Assembly: GCF_900230215.1 (NCBI RefSeq)
Contig: NZ_LT907982.1
Location: 248,001 to 312,000, forward strand
Reading direction: 5' to 3'
DNA length: 64,000 bases
Source: Jatrophihabitans sp. GAS493
GTDB lineage: Bacteria > Actinomycetota > Actinomycetes > Mycobacteriales > Jatrophihabitantaceae
Positions 1 to 10,549 of this stretch are shown one piece after another. A model generated the notes under the pieces. That model did not search any database and was not told the DNA's origin. It worked only from the letters and a program-made list of their open reading frames with translations. Numbering within the stretch: position 1 is the first letter of the stretch; each line of letters opens with the position of its first letter. Position numbers and translations under genes: made by a program.

Positions 1-1
1 C

Positions 2-781
2 GAAGAGTCCGGCACCCGGCACCGCACCGCGCAGCGAGTGGCCGTCCAGACTGGGTACCCGGTCATCTCGGTCTCCCAGTCGATGCGGATCATCAGCCTC
101 TACCTCGGCTACCGGCGGTACGTGCTGGAGAGCTCCGGCGAACTCCTCACGCGGGCCAACCAGGCGATCGCGACGCTCGAGCGGTACAAATCAAGGCTGG
201 ACGAGGTCTCCAACACGCTCTCGGCCCTGGAGATCGAGGACTTGGTCACCGTCCGCGACGCGACCGTCGTCTCGCAGCGCATCGAGATGGTGCGCCGAAT
301 CGCCGACGAAATCACCGGCTACGCCGTCGAGCTGGGCACCGACGGGCGCCTGCTCACCCTCCAGCTGGAGGAGCTGATGGCCGGAGTCGAGTCCGACCGC
401 GAGCTCATCGCCCGCGACTACGTCCCGGCGGTCCGCCTGAGCCGGGTCGGCGAGGCGGTCACCAGCGAGCTCGACAGCCTCTCCAGCATTGACCTGCTCG
501 ACCTCGGGCTGGTCGCCCGCGCCCTCGGCTTCGGATCGAGCTCCGAGATGCTGGACTCTCCCGCCACCCCGCGGGGTTACCGACTACTGGCCCGCGTGCC
601 CCGGCTCCCCTCGGCCGTCGTCGACCGGGTGGTCGAGAAGTTCGGGGACCTGCAGAAGCTGCTCGCGGCCACCGTCGAAGATCTGCAGACCGTCGACGGC
701 GTTGGCGAGGCACGGGCCCGCAGCGTCCGCGAAGCAATTTCACGGCTGGCCGATGCGTCGATCATCGACCGCTACCAGTAG
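2..781 (+). CDS. disA: DNA integrity scanning diadenylate cyclase DisA, 5'-truncated by the window edge
   Basis: This enzyme condenses two ATP into cyclic di-AMP and scans DNA for branched structures. The reading frame is open to the window edge, so the start and most of the cyclase domain lie outside. Visible at the left edge is the GTRHRTAQR stretch containing the RHR motif of the DAC active site. A helical linker follows (about residues 50-180). The C-terminal helix-hairpin-helix domain is clear in FGDLQKLL and VDGVGEARA, about 60 residues before the stop. 259 residues are visible, compared with about 360 for the family. The GTG at 38 lies inside the conserved motif and is not a start. A minus-strand membrane-protein gene and then mutY follow, as next to disA in mycobacteria. 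Confidence 0.93.
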   Translation, partial: EESGTRHRTAQRVAVQTGYPVISVSQSMRIISLYLGYRRYVLESSGELLTRANQAIATLERYKSRLDEVSNTLSALEIEDLVTVRDATVVSQRIEMVRRIADEITGYAVELGTDGRLLTLQLEELMAGVESDRELIARDYVPAVRLSRVGEAVTSELDSLSSIDLLDLGLVARALGFGSSSEMLDSPATPRGYRLLARVPRLPSAVVDRVVEKFGDLQKLLAATVEDLQTVDGVGEARARSVREAISRLADASIIDRYQ

Positions 782-837
782 CGACATACTCCCGGCCCCA
801 CCAGCAACAGACGCCACGAAGCCCGCTGACGCCTGCC

Positions 838-1497
838 TCAGACGAGCTTGAACGTCGCTGGGGTGCCCTGAACGCCGCCCAGCGAGGCCCGCAGCGTGTA
901 CGTGCCGGCCGCGACATGCTGCCGGACCCCGACACACCCCGGCTGCGATGACAGGCCGGTCCAGGTGATCGACCGGGCAATCGGCATGTTCACGGCCAGC
1001 GTCTGCACGCTGCTCCCCGGGATGATCTGGCAGTCGTGGCTGCCCCAGACCCGCGACGCCCCGTTGTAGACGACCAGCTCGATCTGGGTGTCGGAGAGAT
1101 CCTTGCTGCAGGGCACCGGTCCGATGTTGGTCACCTGCATGTAGAGCACCGGCTGGGCCGAGACCGGGTAGGAGGGCGCGCCGGTGCCGGCCCGGATCGT
1201 GAGCGAGCTCTGCGGGCACGGAGCCACCACCGCCACCGTGGACGCCTTCGGCGACGGTGAGGCGTTCGGCGCGCTTGAGGACGGCCCGCTTGAGGACGGC
1301 TCGGTTGAGGACGGGGCGACCGCCGCCCCCGTGGAGGCCGCCGGCGTCGACGTCTTGGACGCCGTCGAGGAGGAGTCGGAGCCGCGGAGGGAGAGGACCA
1401 GAAACACCGTCACGAGGGCGAGGACGACGATCGACAGCAGGATCAGACGACGCCGCCAGTAGATGGCTGATGGGCGCGAGCCGACGGGATGAAACAT
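838..1497 (-). CDS. Membrane-anchored extracellular protein of unknown function next to disA
   Basis: The 219-residue protein has a short basic cytoplasmic start, one membrane segment at about residues 19-40, a low-complexity Ser/Thr/Ala/Pro linker (about 45-95) and a C-terminal domain of about 120 residues with three cysteines. That domain looks like a small beta-sandwich of the kind found in DUF4232-type proteins (VTNIGPVPC, then GTYTLRA near the end). It occupies the place of Rv3587c between disA and mutY in M. tuberculosis, which is also called a conserved membrane protein; I infer it is the positional equivalent. No function is known to me. It is divergent from mutY with about 50 bp between starts. 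No good Shine-Dalgarno precedes the ATG, so the start is tentative. Confidence 0.75.
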   Translation of the reverse strand: MFHPVGSRPSAIYWRRRLILLSIVVLALVTVFLVLSLRGSDSSSTASKTSTPAASTGAAVAPSSTEPSSSGPSSSAPNASPSPKASTVAVVAPCPQSSLTIRAGTGAPSYPVSAQPVLYMQVTNIGPVPCSKDLSDTQIELVVYNGASRVWGSHDCQIIPGSSVQTLAVNMPIARSITWTGLSSQPGCVGVRQHVAAGTYTLRASLGGVQGTPATFKLV

Positions 1498-1547
1498 TTG
1501 CCGGTCACGCTATCGCACCTTTATGGGCATGCGAGCATCGACATGTC

Positions 1548-2420
1548 ATGGACTTCGCCACCGCCGTCACCGCATGGTTCAAACAAGCGGCCCGGGACCT
1601 GCCGTGGCGCTCGCCGGACGCCTCGGCGTGGGGCGTGCTGGTGAGTGAGGTCATGCTGCAGCAGACGCCGGTGAATCGGGTCCTTCCCGCCTATCAGGCG
1701 TGGTTGACCCGCTGGCCGGAACCGGCCGCGCTGGCCGCCGACTCACCGGGTGAGGCGGTGCGTATGTGGGCCAAGCTCGGCTACCCGCGACGCGCCCTGC
1801 GGCTGCATGCGTGTGCCGTCGAGCTGGTGGAGCGCTTCGGCGGGCAGGTCCCCGACGACGTCGACGCGCTGCTGAGCCTGCCCGGGGTCGGGGAGTACAC
1901 GGCACGGGCAGTCGCTACCTTCGCCTTCGGCCAGCGCCACCCCGTGGTGGACACGAACGTGCGGCGGGTGGTGGCCCGTGCGGTGAGCGGGCAGGGTGAG
2001 GCGGGTTCGCCCTCGACCCGGCGCGACCTGGCCGCGGTCGAGGCGTTGCTGCCGGCGACGCTGCCCGCCGCGGCCCAGTTCAGCGCCGGGGCCATGGAGC
2101 TCGGGGCGCTGGTCTGCACGGCCCGCACGCCGCGCTGCAGCGAGTGTCCGGTCGCCACCCAGTGCCGGTGGCGGCTGGCCGGGTATCCGAGCTACACGGG
2201 GCCGCAGCGGCGGGCTCAGCGCTTCGCCGGCACCGACCGGCAGGTGCGCGGGCTGCTCCTCGACGTGCTCCGTGGCGCCGACGGGCCGGTGCCGGCGAGC
2301 GCGCTGGACATCAGCTGGCCCGACTCAGCCCAGCGGGCCCGCGCTCTGGACACGCTGATCGTCGACGGCCTGGTGGATCCGCTTCCGGACGGGCGCTTCG
2401 GCCTCCCCGGCCACCGCTGA
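1548..2420 (+). CDS. mutY: A/G-specific adenine glycosylase MutY
   Basis: MutY removes adenine mispaired with 8-oxoguanine, starting base-excision repair. The 290-residue protein begins WFKQAARDLPWR, followed by SEVMLQQT carrying the catalytic Glu. The helix-hairpin-helix is LLSLPGVGEYTARA and the catalytic Asp lies in VVDTNVRR. The iron-sulfur ligands follow the family pattern Cys-x6-Cys-x2-Cys-x5-Cys, near residues 190-206. The C-terminal 8-oxoG-recognition domain is much shorter than in E. coli MutY (about 350 residues), as is common in actinobacteria. I chose the ATG at 1548 because family similarity starts there; the frame stays open upstream into the antisense of the neighbouring gene. 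No clear ribosome-binding site is visible. Confidence 0.93.
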   Translation: MDFATAVTAWFKQAARDLPWRSPDASAWGVLVSEVMLQQTPVNRVLPAYQAWLTRWPEPAALAADSPGEAVRMWAKLGYPRRALRLHACAVELVERFGGQVPDDVDALLSLPGVGEYTARAVATFAFGQRHPVVDTNVRRVVARAVSGQGEAGSPSTRRDLAAVEALLPATLPAAAQFSAGAMELGALVCTARTPRCSECPVATQCRWRLAGYPSYTGPQRRAQRFAGTDRQVRGLLLDVLRGADGPVPASALDISWPDSAQRARALDTLIVDGLVDPLPDGRFGLPGHR

Positions 2421-2510
2421 CGCCAGCCGCGCCGCCGCTACCCGCGAAGCTCCTGCACATTGCGTACCCAGGCCCCCAAACTGCAGGACCTTCACCCGCC
2501 ACCCCGAAAT

Positions 2511-2567
2511 GCAGAACGGTCCTGCCCTTCAGGCGCCTGAGCGCCCGACTGGCAGGACCGTTCTTGC
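2511..2567. terminator. Long inverted repeat between convergent mutY and clpC
   Basis: The arms 2511-2526 and 2551-2567 are complementary over about 16 bp with one bulged base. Between them lies a 10-bp perfect palindrome, CAGGCGCCTG (2530-2539). It sits in the 180-bp gap between two converging genes, so a bidirectional terminator is likely. There is no T-run on either side, which is usual in high-GC actinobacteria. A related partial copy, CTGCAGGACC, lies at 2481-2490. Confidence 0.55.
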
Positions 2568-2599
2568 GGCATTGCGCCGTCGTAGTCTGGTCTATCGCG

Positions 2600-5098
<2,499 letters not shown>

Positions 5099-5192
5099 GT
5101 ACAGCTCCTTCCGCGCTGTGAGGTACGGACCGCCAAACACCCCGGCAGCCCGGCAGTGGAGAACCACTTACCTTGACTCTAGCGCCGTCGTC

Positions 5193-5208
5193 GGACGCTT
5201 TGGCGTCC
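5193..5208. promoter_or_regulatory. Inverted repeat upstream of clpC (ClgR-like operator candidate)
   Basis: GGACGC-TTTG-GCGTCC is a perfect 6-bp inverted repeat with a 4-bp spacer, about 95 bp upstream of the clpC start. Actinobacterial clpC genes are commonly activated by ClgR, whose sites carry CGC and GCG half-sites. Here the spacing between CGC and GCG is 4, one less than the form I remember, so assignment to ClgR is inference. Confidence 0.35.
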
Positions 5209-5270
5209 AGGCGGCAAGTCGTTACCTAATGCCGGTGGGCTGTACACGCTGGTGCGGTTGTCGTATCCGT

Positions 5271-5298
5271 GAAGCCGACCGCACGAAAGGTCGGCTTC
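5271..5298 (-). terminator. Perfect hairpin downstream of panD
   Basis: GAAGCCGACC (5271-5280) and GGTCGGCTTC (5289-5298) form a perfect 10-bp stem with an 8-nt loop, about 100 bp beyond the panD stop and upstream of clpC. It is most likely the panD transcript terminator, although no T-run follows. It could instead act in the clpC leader. Confidence 0.5.
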
Positions 5299-5394
5299 GT
5301 AGTGGACAACGATCCCACGCTCGGATTGTTTCCGAAGCTCAGTCCGCTGCCAGCGAACGTATCGGCAGGACGGCCGGCAAACTTAGCCCGCAGC

Positions 5395-5784
5395 TCAGGC
5401 CGGGAGGGTGCCCGGATAGGACAGATCGTCACCGAGGTGCTTGATCCGGTTCTGCTCGTCGACGTGCACGACCTTGGGCACGTAGGCCTTCGCCTCGACA
5501 TCCTCGAGCACCGCGTAGCTGATCAGGATCACCAGGTCACCGGGATGTACCAGGTGGGCCGCGGCGCCGTTGATGCCGATGACACCCGAACCGCGCTCAC
5601 CCTCGATCGTGTACGTCTCCAGCCGGGCGCCGTTGGTGATGTCGACGATCGTGACCTGCTCGCCCGGCAGCAGGTCGGCGGCATCCAGCAGATCGGCGTC
5701 GACCGTCACCGAGCCCACGTAATGCAGGTCGGCCTGGGTCACCGTCGCGCGGTGGATCTTGCTCTTCAACATTGTTCGAAACAT
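5395..5784 (-). CDS. panD: Aspartate 1-decarboxylase proenzyme PanD
   Basis: PanD decarboxylates L-aspartate to beta-alanine for pantothenate and CoA. The 129-residue proenzyme starts [19 protein letters not shown] and has the self-cleavage site YVGSV: cleavage between Gly24 and Ser25 produces the pyruvoyl group. The NGAAAHL and [10 protein letters not shown] segments of the double-psi barrel are present. The start ATG 5784 has GGAGG six bases upstream; a TTG six bases further up is less likely. In M. tuberculosis panD lies between panC and coaX, but here it stands alone between clpC and a dienelactone-hydrolase gene, about 17 kb from panC. Confidence 0.96.
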   Translation of the reverse strand: MFRTMLKSKIHRATVTQADLHYVGSVTVDADLLDAADLLPGEQVTIVDITNGARLETYTIEGERGSGVIGINGAAAHLVHPGDLVILISYAVLEDVEAKAYVPKVVHVDEQNRIKHLGDDLSYPGTLPA

Positions 5785-5932
5785 CGTCAACCTCCGCCGA
5801 ACACGCTAGGCGGCATAGCGGCGAAGGCCTATGGGAGATTGATCACGGACGTGCATCGGCAACGCCAAACTCACCCGACAGCCCCCGCGATCGACTGACC
5901 GGCGACCCGGCCAGCAAGTGAAGAGGAAAGCC

Positions 5933-6685
5933 ATGACCACCATCTCGCTCGCCGATGTCCCCGGCGCTCCCAGCGGCTCCCCCAGCCTGCCGGCCTACCT
6001 GGCCACGCCACCGGGCGCCGGACCGTGGCCCGGGGTGGTGGCGATCCACGAGGCGTTCGGGCTGGACGACGTGATGCGGCGACAGGCCGATCGGATGGCC
6101 GCCGCCGGCTACCTCACCGTCGCTCCGGACCTCTTCACCGCAGGCAACAGAGCCCTCTGCGTGGCCCGCACGATGGCCGCGATCCGCAAGCACGAGAGCC
6201 CCGCCCTGGCTGACATCGAGGCGGCCCGGGCGTGGCTAGCCGGCCAGCGTGACTGCACCGGGAAGATCGGCGTCATCGGGTTCTGCATGGGCGGCGCCTT
6301 CGCTCTGGTCGTGGCGACCCGCGGTTTCGACGTGGCCAGTGACAACTACGGTGCCCTGCCCAAGAATCCAGCCCGGGCCCTGACCGGTGCCTGCCCGATC
6401 ATCGGCAGCTATGGGAGCCGGGACGCGCTGGCCGGGCAGGCCAAGAAGCTGGAGTCGGCGCTGACCGAAGCCGGGGTCGAGCATCGGGTGGACCTCTACC
6501 CAGGCGCCGGGCACTCATTCCTCAACGACGCACCGAACGGCCCCCAGCTGCTGCGTCCGATGCTCAAGGTGCTGAACATCGGCCCGCACCCGGAATCGTC
6601 GACGCTGGCCTGGAGCCGAATCGACGAGTTCTTCGCCCGGCATCTCAAGGTTCAGGCACCCGAGGATGACCCGCTCGGCGGCTAG
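5933..6685 (+). CDS. Dienelactone hydrolase family protein
   Basis: An alpha/beta-hydrolase of 250 residues. The nucleophile elbow is GFCMGGAF, so the nucleophile is Cys118, the hallmark of dienelactone hydrolases. The catalytic His lies in GAGHSFLND, and the expected acid residue lies in the SYGSRDAL segment. Family members open dienelactone or related lactone/ester rings in aromatic degradation, but many actinobacterial paralogues have no known substrate and no catabolic genes lie nearby here. The start ATG 5933 follows GAGGAA by a good spacing. The gene stops 3 bp before the convergent lsr2 stop. Confidence 0.88.
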   Translation: MTTISLADVPGAPSGSPSLPAYLATPPGAGPWPGVVAIHEAFGLDDVMRRQADRMAAAGYLTVAPDLFTAGNRALCVARTMAAIRKHESPALADIEAARAWLAGQRDCTGKIGVIGFCMGGAFALVVATRGFDVASDNYGALPKNPARALTGACPIIGSYGSRDALAGQAKKLESALTEAGVEHRVDLYPGAGHSFLNDAPNGPQLLRPMLKVLNIGPHPESSTLAWSRIDEFFARHLKVQAPEDDPLGG

Positions 6686-6688
6686 TGC

Positions 6689-7033
6689 TCAGTGAGCGGC
6701 GTTGTAGGCCTCGAAGACACTAGCCGGGATCCGTCCGCGGTCACTCACCGTGTGCCCGTTGGCCCGGGCCCAGACCCGAACCGCCTGCGTCTGCTCCCGG
6801 TCGACCTGAGCCGGTCCGCGGCCATTGCGACTCGGCGCGACGGCGGGACGGGCGCTGCGCCCGGCGCGCCGCGCGTGCCCGACAAAGTTAGCGAGCGCGT
6901 CGCGCAGCAGCGCGGAATTCTCCGCCGATAAATCAATCTCGTAGGCCGAACCGTCGAGACCGAAAGATACCGTCTCGACCGCATCACTTCCGTCGATGTC
7001 ATCGACGAGGGTGACGTTCACTCTTCGCGCCAT
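6689..7033 (-). CDS. lsr2: Nucleoid-associated protein Lsr2
   Basis: Lsr2 is the actinobacterial H-NS functional analogue; it bridges DNA and silences AT-rich, often foreign, genes. The 114-residue protein has the N-terminal dimerisation beta-hairpin ([15 protein letters not shown], then YEIDLS) and a basic linker rich in Arg/Ala/Pro. The C-terminal DNA-binding domain carries the minor-groove RGR hook in SDRGRIP. GGAGAGG precedes the ATG. It lies 63 bp downstream of lysS on the same strand; lysS-lsr2 adjacency is conserved in actinobacteria. Confidence 0.96.
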   Translation of the reverse strand: MARRVNVTLVDDIDGSDAVETVSFGLDGSAYEIDLSAENSALLRDALANFVGHARRAGRSARPAVAPSRNGRGPAQVDREQTQAVRVWARANGHTVSDRGRIPASVFEAYNAAH

Positions 7034-7096
7034 TTCCGGTCCTCTCCTTGATGCCTGAAATTCACCTTAGCCGAGCATTCCGGAAATGAGCAAACG

Positions 7097-8674
7097 CTAC
7101 AAATTGGCTAACGGTTTGAGCAATGGAAAGAGAATCGTCTCCCGGATGCCGCGCCCGGTGAGCAGCATTACCAGCCTATCTACGCCCATTCCCATTCCCC
7201 CGGTCGGCGGCATGCCGTATTCCAAGGCCCGCAGGAAATCCTCGTCCAGCTCCATCGCCTCGGGATCGCCATTGGCCGCCGCAAGCGACTGTTCGACGAG
7301 ACGGCGGCGCTGCTCCACCGGGTCGGCGAGCTCCGAGTAGGCCGGGGCCACCTCCATGCCGCCGATAATCAGGTCCCAGGCCTCAGCCAGGCGCGGGTCG
7401 CTGCGGTGCGGCCGAGCCAGTGGGCGCACCGAGGCGGGATAGTCACGCACAAACGTCGGCTGGATGAGTGTGTGTTCAACTAATTTCTCGTACAGTTCCA
7501 AAACTATTTCCCCGGCGTCCCACTCCGGCTTCAATGCAACGGACAACCGCTCGGCGTGAGAACGCAGTACAGCCGCTTCGGTGTCAACGTCTACGGAGTC
7601 TTGGACCGCATCTGACACCAATTCGTGAATCGTGACGGTGCGCCATGCACCGGCGAGATCGATCTCGACGCCGTCGGCGGTCACCGGAACCGCCACGTCC
7701 GCCGCCGCCGCGGCATTTTGAATGAGCGTGCGGGTCAACTCGGCCATCGTGTCGTAGTCGCCGTACGCCTCATACGCTTCTAACATTGTGAACTCAGGAG
7801 AATGGGTGGAGTCGACTCCCTCATTTCGGAAAGTCCGGCCAATCTCATAGACGCGGTCGATCCCGCCGACCACGCAACGCTTCAAGAATAGCTCGGTCGC
7901 GATTCGCAGTGACATATCAAGATCGAACGCGTTGAGGTGGGTGTGGAACGGACGAGCCGCCGCTCCCCCGTGCACGCTCTGCAGGATCGGCGTCTCGACC
8001 TCGAGGTACTGCCGCTCGTGCAGCGTCTCGCGGATGGAACGGATGACCGCGGCCCGGGTCGAGACGATCTGGCGGGCCTCCGGGCGCACGATGAGATCCA
8101 CGTAGCGCTGCCGAACCCGGGTCTCCTCCGACAGCGGCTTGTGGGCGACGGGCAGCGGACGCAATGCCTTGGCGGTGATCCGCCACTCGTCGGCCAGTAC
8201 CGAAAGCTCGCCGCTACGGGAGGTGATCACCTCGCCGTGGACGAAGAGCAGGTCACCGAGGTCGACGTCGGCCTTGAAGTCGGCCAGTCGCTGCTCGCCG
8301 ACGTTGGCCAGCGAGAACATCACCTGCAGTTCGACCCCACCCTCGCGCAGCGTCGCGAAGCAGAGCTTCCCCCCGGTGCGTACGAAGATGACCCGGCCGG
8401 TGACCCCGACCTGCTCGCCGGTGGCCGTGTCCGGCGGCAGCTCCGGATGCGCGGCCCGTACCGCGGCCAGCGATGTCGTCCGGGCGACGTTCACCGGGTA
8501 GGGGGCGTGCTGCGGATCGGCGATCAGCCGGTCGTACTTCTCCCGTCGGACCCGCACCTGCTCCGGCGCGTCGTCCAGCACGTCGTCGATGGCGGGCGAA
8601 TCAGAGGAGGGCGAATCGGAGAAGCGGGCATCAGAGGAGCGGGAACTGTCGGCTGGCGGCGTCGCGGCGGTCAC
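7097..8674 (-). CDS. lysS: Lysyl-tRNA synthetase, class II
   Basis: Charges tRNA-Lys. The 525-residue protein has an acidic/Ser-rich N-terminal tail of about 40 residues, an OB-fold anticodon-binding domain (VTGRVIFVRTGGKL, then GDLLFVHGEV) and the class II core. Motif 1 is seen around RAAVIRSIRETL, motif 2 in RTFRNEGVDSTHSPEF, and motif 3 in the C-terminal GMGMGVDRLVMLL. The start is GTG 8674; an open extension of 158 codons upstream is antisense to the ABC-transporter gene and lacks family similarity. TAGGCT lies 7 nt upstream of the GTG and no Shine-Dalgarno is visible, so a leaderless transcript is plausible. lsr2 follows. Confidence 0.96.
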   Translation of the reverse strand: MTAATPPADSSRSSDARFSDSPSSDSPAIDDVLDDAPEQVRVRREKYDRLIADPQHAPYPVNVARTTSLAAVRAAHPELPPDTATGEQVGVTGRVIFVRTGGKLCFATLREGGVELQVMFSLANVGEQRLADFKADVDLGDLLFVHGEVITSRSGELSVLADEWRITAKALRPLPVAHKPLSEETRVRQRYVDLIVRPEARQIVSTRAAVIRSIRETLHERQYLEVETPILQSVHGGAAARPFHTHLNAFDLDMSLRIATELFLKRCVVGGIDRVYEIGRTFRNEGVDSTHSPEFTMLEAYEAYGDYDTMAELTRTLIQNAAAAADVAVPVTADGVEIDLAGAWRTVTIHELVSDAVQDSVDVDTEAAVLRSHAERLSVALKPEWDAGEIVLELYEKLVEHTLIQPTFVRDYPASVRPLARPHRSDPRLAEAWDLIIGGMEVAPAYSELADPVEQRRRLVEQSLAAANGDPEAMELDEDFLRALEYGMPPTGGMGMGVDRLVMLLTGRGIRETILFPLLKPLANL

Positions 8675-8681
8675 GGGCCTA

Positions 8682-8687
8682 AGCCTA
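8682..8687 (-). promoter_or_regulatory. Candidate -10 element for leaderless lysS
   Basis: On the minus strand TAGGCT fits the TANNNT consensus and ends 7 nt before the lysS GTG. This is the spacing expected when transcription starts at the start codon. No Shine-Dalgarno lies between. Confidence 0.35.
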
Positions 8688-8819
8688 TCGAGCGGTCGGA
8701 AGCCGATATGCCAGACGAGCGTGGGCCGGGTACCGGCCGAGCGGAGGCTGACGAATGTCACGTCCGATACTGCGGCCCCGACACTGGCCCCGTAGCGGCG
8801 GAGCCGACAATCTTGAGCT

Positions 8820-9785
8820 ATGACGACCCCAACGGCCGATCGGCTGTCCTCTGGCATCGAACTCACCGGATTGGTGAAGTCCTTCAAGTCCCCGCAGGGA
8901 CCGGTCCACGCGGTTCGGGGGGTGGATCTGCAGATCGCGCCCGGCGAGACGGTGGCGCTGCTCGGCCCGAACGGGGCCGGCAAGTCGACCACCATCGACA
9001 TGCTGCTCGGACTGCTCCCCCCGGATTCGGGAACGGTGACCCTCTTCGGGATGACGCCGGCCGCTGCGATCAAGGCCGGAGCGATCGGGGCGATGCTGCA
9101 GAGCGGCGCCGTGCTGAACGACCTCTCGGTACGGGAACTCATCGACATGATGGCCTCGCTCTACCCGAATCCGCTCCCGCTGAAGGAGACCCTGGAACTG
9201 GCCAACATCACCGACATCGCCGACCGCAAGACGAACAAGCTCTCGGGCGGGCAGACCCAGCGCGTCCGCTTCGCCGTCGCCCTGGTCAGCAACCCGGACC
9301 TCCTCGTCCTCGACGAGCCGACGGTCGCCCTGGACGTCGAGGCCCGACGTGACTTCTGGGCGACGATGCGTGGCTTCACCGAACGCGGCAAGACCGTCGT
9401 CTTCGCCACTCACTACCTGGAGGAGGCCGACGCCTACGCCGACCGGATCGTGCTGATGGCCCGCGGTCAGATCGTCGCCGACGGCGCAGCCACCGAACTC
9501 AAGGCCAAGGTCGGATCCCGCACCATCCGGGTCACCCTCCCGGACGCCGATCTGACCGCGCTCCGCACACTCCCCGGTGTGAGCAGCGCCGAACAGCATG
9601 GTGACGCGGTGCTGCTCAGCTGCGCCGACTCCGACAGCGCACTGCGGGCACTCCTCAGCGGCTACCCGGCCGCCCGAGACATCGAGGTGACCGGCGCCGG
9701 CCTGGAGCAGGCCTTCCTGCAGCTCACCGGCGACGAGGAAACCGACGTCCAGCCCGGCATCGAATCGAGTGGAGCAGCCCGATGA
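8820..9785 (+). CDS. DrrA-like ABC transporter ATP-binding protein
   Basis: The 321-residue ATPase has Walker A GPNGAGKST (about residue 43), signature LSGGQTQRV, Walker B LLVLDEPT and H-loop FATHYLEEAD. A C-terminal extension of about 90 residues is typical of the drug/polysaccharide (DrrA/NodI) subfamily that pairs with ABC-2 permeases. Its ATGA overlap with the next gene shows it works with that permease. Similar units export antibiotics or lipids, or are controlled by an adjacent two-component system as here. The substrate cannot be read from the sequence. No clear ribosome-binding site precedes ATG 8820. Confidence 0.92.
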   Translation: MTTPTADRLSSGIELTGLVKSFKSPQGPVHAVRGVDLQIAPGETVALLGPNGAGKSTTIDMLLGLLPPDSGTVTLFGMTPAAAIKAGAIGAMLQSGAVLNDLSVRELIDMMASLYPNPLPLKETLELANITDIADRKTNKLSGGQTQRVRFAVALVSNPDLLVLDEPTVALDVEARRDFWATMRGFTERGKTVVFATHYLEEADAYADRIVLMARGQIVADGAATELKAKVGSRTIRVTLPDADLTALRTLPGVSSAEQHGDAVLLSCADSDSALRALLSGYPAARDIEVTGAGLEQAFLQLTGDEETDVQPGIESSGAAR

Positions 9786-10522
9786 ACACGACCTACGCGA
9801 AGTACGAGTTCCTCCGCCTCTTCCGCAACAAGCGGTTCTTCATCTTCTCCATCGGGATCCCGCTCGCGCTCTTCCTCACCATCGGCGGCTCCAACAAGGA
9901 CCAGTCGCTGGATCAGGGGGCGTTCAGCATCAGCTTTCTCCTTTATTACATGGTCGGAATGGCCGGCTACGGCGCCACCATCGCCGCGCTCGCCGGGGGC
10001 GCCCGAATTGCGGCTGAACGCAGCGTCGGCTGGAACCGGCAGCTGCGGCTAACTCCCTTGACACCGCGCAACTACTTCCAGGTCAAGGTGCTCACCGGCT
10101 ACTTCATGGCCCTGCTGAGCATCCTGCTGGTCTACATCGCCGGCATCGCCCTCGGCGTGCGGATCACCCCGGTCGGGGATTGGTTTCAGATGACCGGGCT
10201 GATGCTGGTCGCGCTGATTCCCTTTCTGGCTATGGGGATCGTCTTCGGACATCTGCTCACCGTCGACTCGATCGGGCCGGCCCTGGGGGGTAGCTCCGCG
10301 CTCTTCGGCTTCCTGGGCGGGCAGTGGACCCCGTTGCCGACCAGCGGTCCGCTGCACGTGATCGCCGAATGCATCCCCTCGTACTGGATGACCCAGGCCA
10401 GCCACGTCGGCATCGGCGGTGCCGGCTGGCCGGCCAAGGGCTGGTTGGTGGTCGCCATCTGGGCCGTGGCGATGACCGCGGTCGCCGTGCAGGTCTACCG
10501 ACGCGACACGCAGCGCGTCTGA
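9782..10522 (+). CDS. ABC-2 type permease
   Basis: The 246-residue inner-membrane protein has about six hydrophobic segments. These include FFIFSIGIPLALFLTI near the start, a segment with AALAGGARIAAERSVGW (the usual cytoplasmic loop of ABC-2 permeases), and a last segment just before the basic C-terminus. It forms the export channel for the ATPase whose stop codon it overlaps. A histidine-kinase gene follows after 27 bp in the same direction, suggesting one operon of exporter plus sensor. Confidence 0.9.
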   Translation: MNTTYAKYEFLRLFRNKRFFIFSIGIPLALFLTIGGSNKDQSLDQGAFSISFLLYYMVGMAGYGATIAALAGGARIAAERSVGWNRQLRLTPLTPRNYFQVKVLTGYFMALLSILLVYIAGIALGVRITPVGDWFQMTGLMLVALIPFLAMGIVFGHLLTVDSIGPALGGSSALFGFLGGQWTPLPTSGPLHVIAECIPSYWMTQASHVGIGGAGWPAKGWLVVAIWAVAMTAVAVQVYRRDTQRV

Positions 10523-10549
10523 GGCGGATTGACCTAGGCTCACAGGACG

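Noticed and set aside
8675-9148. 158-codon N-terminal extension of lysS
   Set aside because: It is antisense to the ABC ATPase gene, and lysyl-tRNA-synthetase similarity begins only after GTG 8674.
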